Assembly: GCA_026197195.1 (NCBI GenBank)
Contig: JAPHUG010000429.1
Location: forward strand, 1 to 6,967
DNA length: 6,967 nucleotides
Reading direction: 5' to 3'
Source: Sedimenticola sp.
GTDB taxonomy: Bacteria; Pseudomonadota; Gammaproteobacteria; Chromatiales; Chromatiaceae
In this document: piece by piece, positions 6,184 through 6,967 of the stretch
How positions within the stretch are numbered: position 1 is the first letter of the stretch
How the letters are laid out: the number at the start of each line of letters is the position of its first letter
Program-made: the position numbers and the translations under genes
Notes under the pieces: generated by a model
What the model was told of the DNA's origin: nothing
Database searches by the model: none
The model's input: the letters and a program-made list of their open reading frames with translations, nothing else

Positions 6184-6967
6184 TTATTGATTGATAACGG
6201 GTCCTTTGGCGAACAAAACCCTTATAACAAGAGTGACAAAGTGGATAAGCCCGAGCAGTATAAAAAACAGCCCCCACGCTTGTCCTGACAAGATCAGTAT
6301 TCCGCCCAGCAAAAAAAGTCCGGTTCGCCAGGCACTGTGTTGCCCCAGTATTATACGGAGTTGTTGCTCACTTTCACGCTGCCCGGCTTTTGTAATCCAG
6401 AGGGGGAGCAGATGGGTCGCGGCGCCGGTTACAAGCGGCAGCAGAAAAAGCGGAATAAAGGCCGCGGTCGTCTGGGTAGGGGTTAGCCAGCCGAGGCTAT
6501 GTGCAGCCCCGCTGAGCATGAGCAGGAGTAGGCCTGCTACAGCACCGGCCAGTGGCGTGGTTGCGCCATTTGACTGCCAGACGGCCACGCGGTGCGTTGT
6601 CACAACACCTTTCACTATGAGCATGAGCGGGCGCAGCCAAAGGAGCAGCCCAAACAGGGCCAGTGGCATCAGCCAGGCGGCACCCAAGGCAATACAGAGG
6701 GTGCCAGAGGCAAGCCAGGGCCACTGTCTGGCTAACCAGATGCCGGCTTCAGGGTCGGCATAGCGACCTGCTGTGGGGAGCAGCACACGTACTGTTCCCA
6801 GGGCGGTAAGACCGATAAACCCCAGGGTGTTCAGGTGTAGGTGTAGCCGTTTTATAGCGGCCCATTGCTCAGGAAATAACGGGCCTGCCAGCATGCTGAT
6901 CAGACCCAGCATCAAGGCAATCAATGCCAGCTGATACCAGAAGAGTCCGGGGTGGGGTGTGCCGAGC
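6184..6967 (-). CDS. Polytopic membrane protein with an HLHLN motif, possibly heme-copper oxidase subunit I / NnrS-like (N-terminus missing)
   Basis: The minus-strand frame is open to the right edge, so the TTG at 6924 is not the real start; about 261 codons including the TAA stop are visible. The product is very hydrophobic. I count about eight likely membrane segments, with short loops rich in Trp, Arg and Pro. Numbered from the TTG, notable pieces are HLHLN followed by TLGFIGLTALGTVRVLLPT (28-51), His111 in VVTTHR, His142 in GAAHSLGW, and THLLPLW (170-176). His-x-x-Asn plus 'GFxGLTxxGTxxxLxPT' recalls a broad set of bacterial membrane proteins distantly related to heme-copper oxidase subunit I and NnrS, where membrane histidines bind heme or metal. 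That link is from motif memory, not a search, so the function is unassigned. It precedes bioA by 19 bases on the same strand and is probably co-transcribed with bioA and rsmE. Confidence 0.75.
   Translation of the reverse strand, partial: LGTPHPGLFWYQLALIALMLGLISMLAGPLFPEQWAAIKRLHLHLNTLGFIGLTALGTVRVLLPTAGRYADPEAGIWLARQWPWLASGTLCIALGAAWLMPLALFGLLLWLRPLMLIVKGVVTTHRVAVWQSNGATTPLAGAVAGLLLLMLSGAAHSLGWLTPTQTTAAFIPLFLLPLVTGAATHLLPLWITKAGQRESEQQLRIILGQHSAWRTGLFLLGGILILSGQAWGLFFILLGLIHFVTLVIRVLFAKGPVINQ

Noticed and set aside
6191..6763. 190-codon plus-strand open frame opposite the membrane protein gene
   Set aside because: It is antisense to a clear polytopic membrane protein, has a Ser/Pro/Arg-rich composition with no recognisable domain, and is a typical shadow of a hydrophobic reading frame.

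Overview
The window looks like ordinary chromosome from a gammaproteobacterium. It has moderate to slightly high GC and tightly packed housekeeping genes. The protein types and gene order resemble those of Pseudomonas-like and Chromatiales-like bacteria, but the sequence does not settle the genus. I see no insertion sequence, phage gene, CRISPR array, tRNA or rRNA.

Left half, plus strand (1-3064): the C-terminal part of a very large hybrid chemotaxis-type histidine kinase, the ChpA/PilL type that controls type IV pili. It runs in from the left edge and is followed, with a 4-base ATGA overlap, by a small CheW-like protein resembling ChpC. Together they are the tail of a Pil-Chp (twitching motility, surface sensing, cAMP) operon. 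Neither chpB (methylesterase) nor chpD/chpE lies where P. aeruginosa has them.

Middle (3065-4063): a 117-base gap contains a plausible intrinsic terminator plus other hairpins that share its arms. After it comes ttcA, on the plus strand, encoding the iron-sulfur enzyme that 2-thiolates cytidine 32 of tRNA.

Right half, minus strand (6967 down to 4076): three closely spaced co-directional genes. A polytopic membrane protein carrying a His-Leu-His-Leu-Asn motif (its N-terminus lies beyond the right edge) precedes bioA (biotin synthesis, 19-base gap), which precedes rsmE (16S rRNA U1498 methyltransferase, 1-base gap). rsmE and ttcA converge with 12 bases between their stop codons.

The order chpA-chpC / rsmE-bioA recalls the P. 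aeruginosa pilG-chpE to bioA neighbourhood, with ttcA lying between the two blocks here. The six genes do not form one pathway: they are a signalling operon tail, an RNA-thiolation gene, and a cofactor/rRNA-modification transcription unit. I found no convincing undescribed system. The items most worth checking are the alternating hairpins before ttcA, the unassigned membrane protein upstream of bioA, and the reduced chp gene set.
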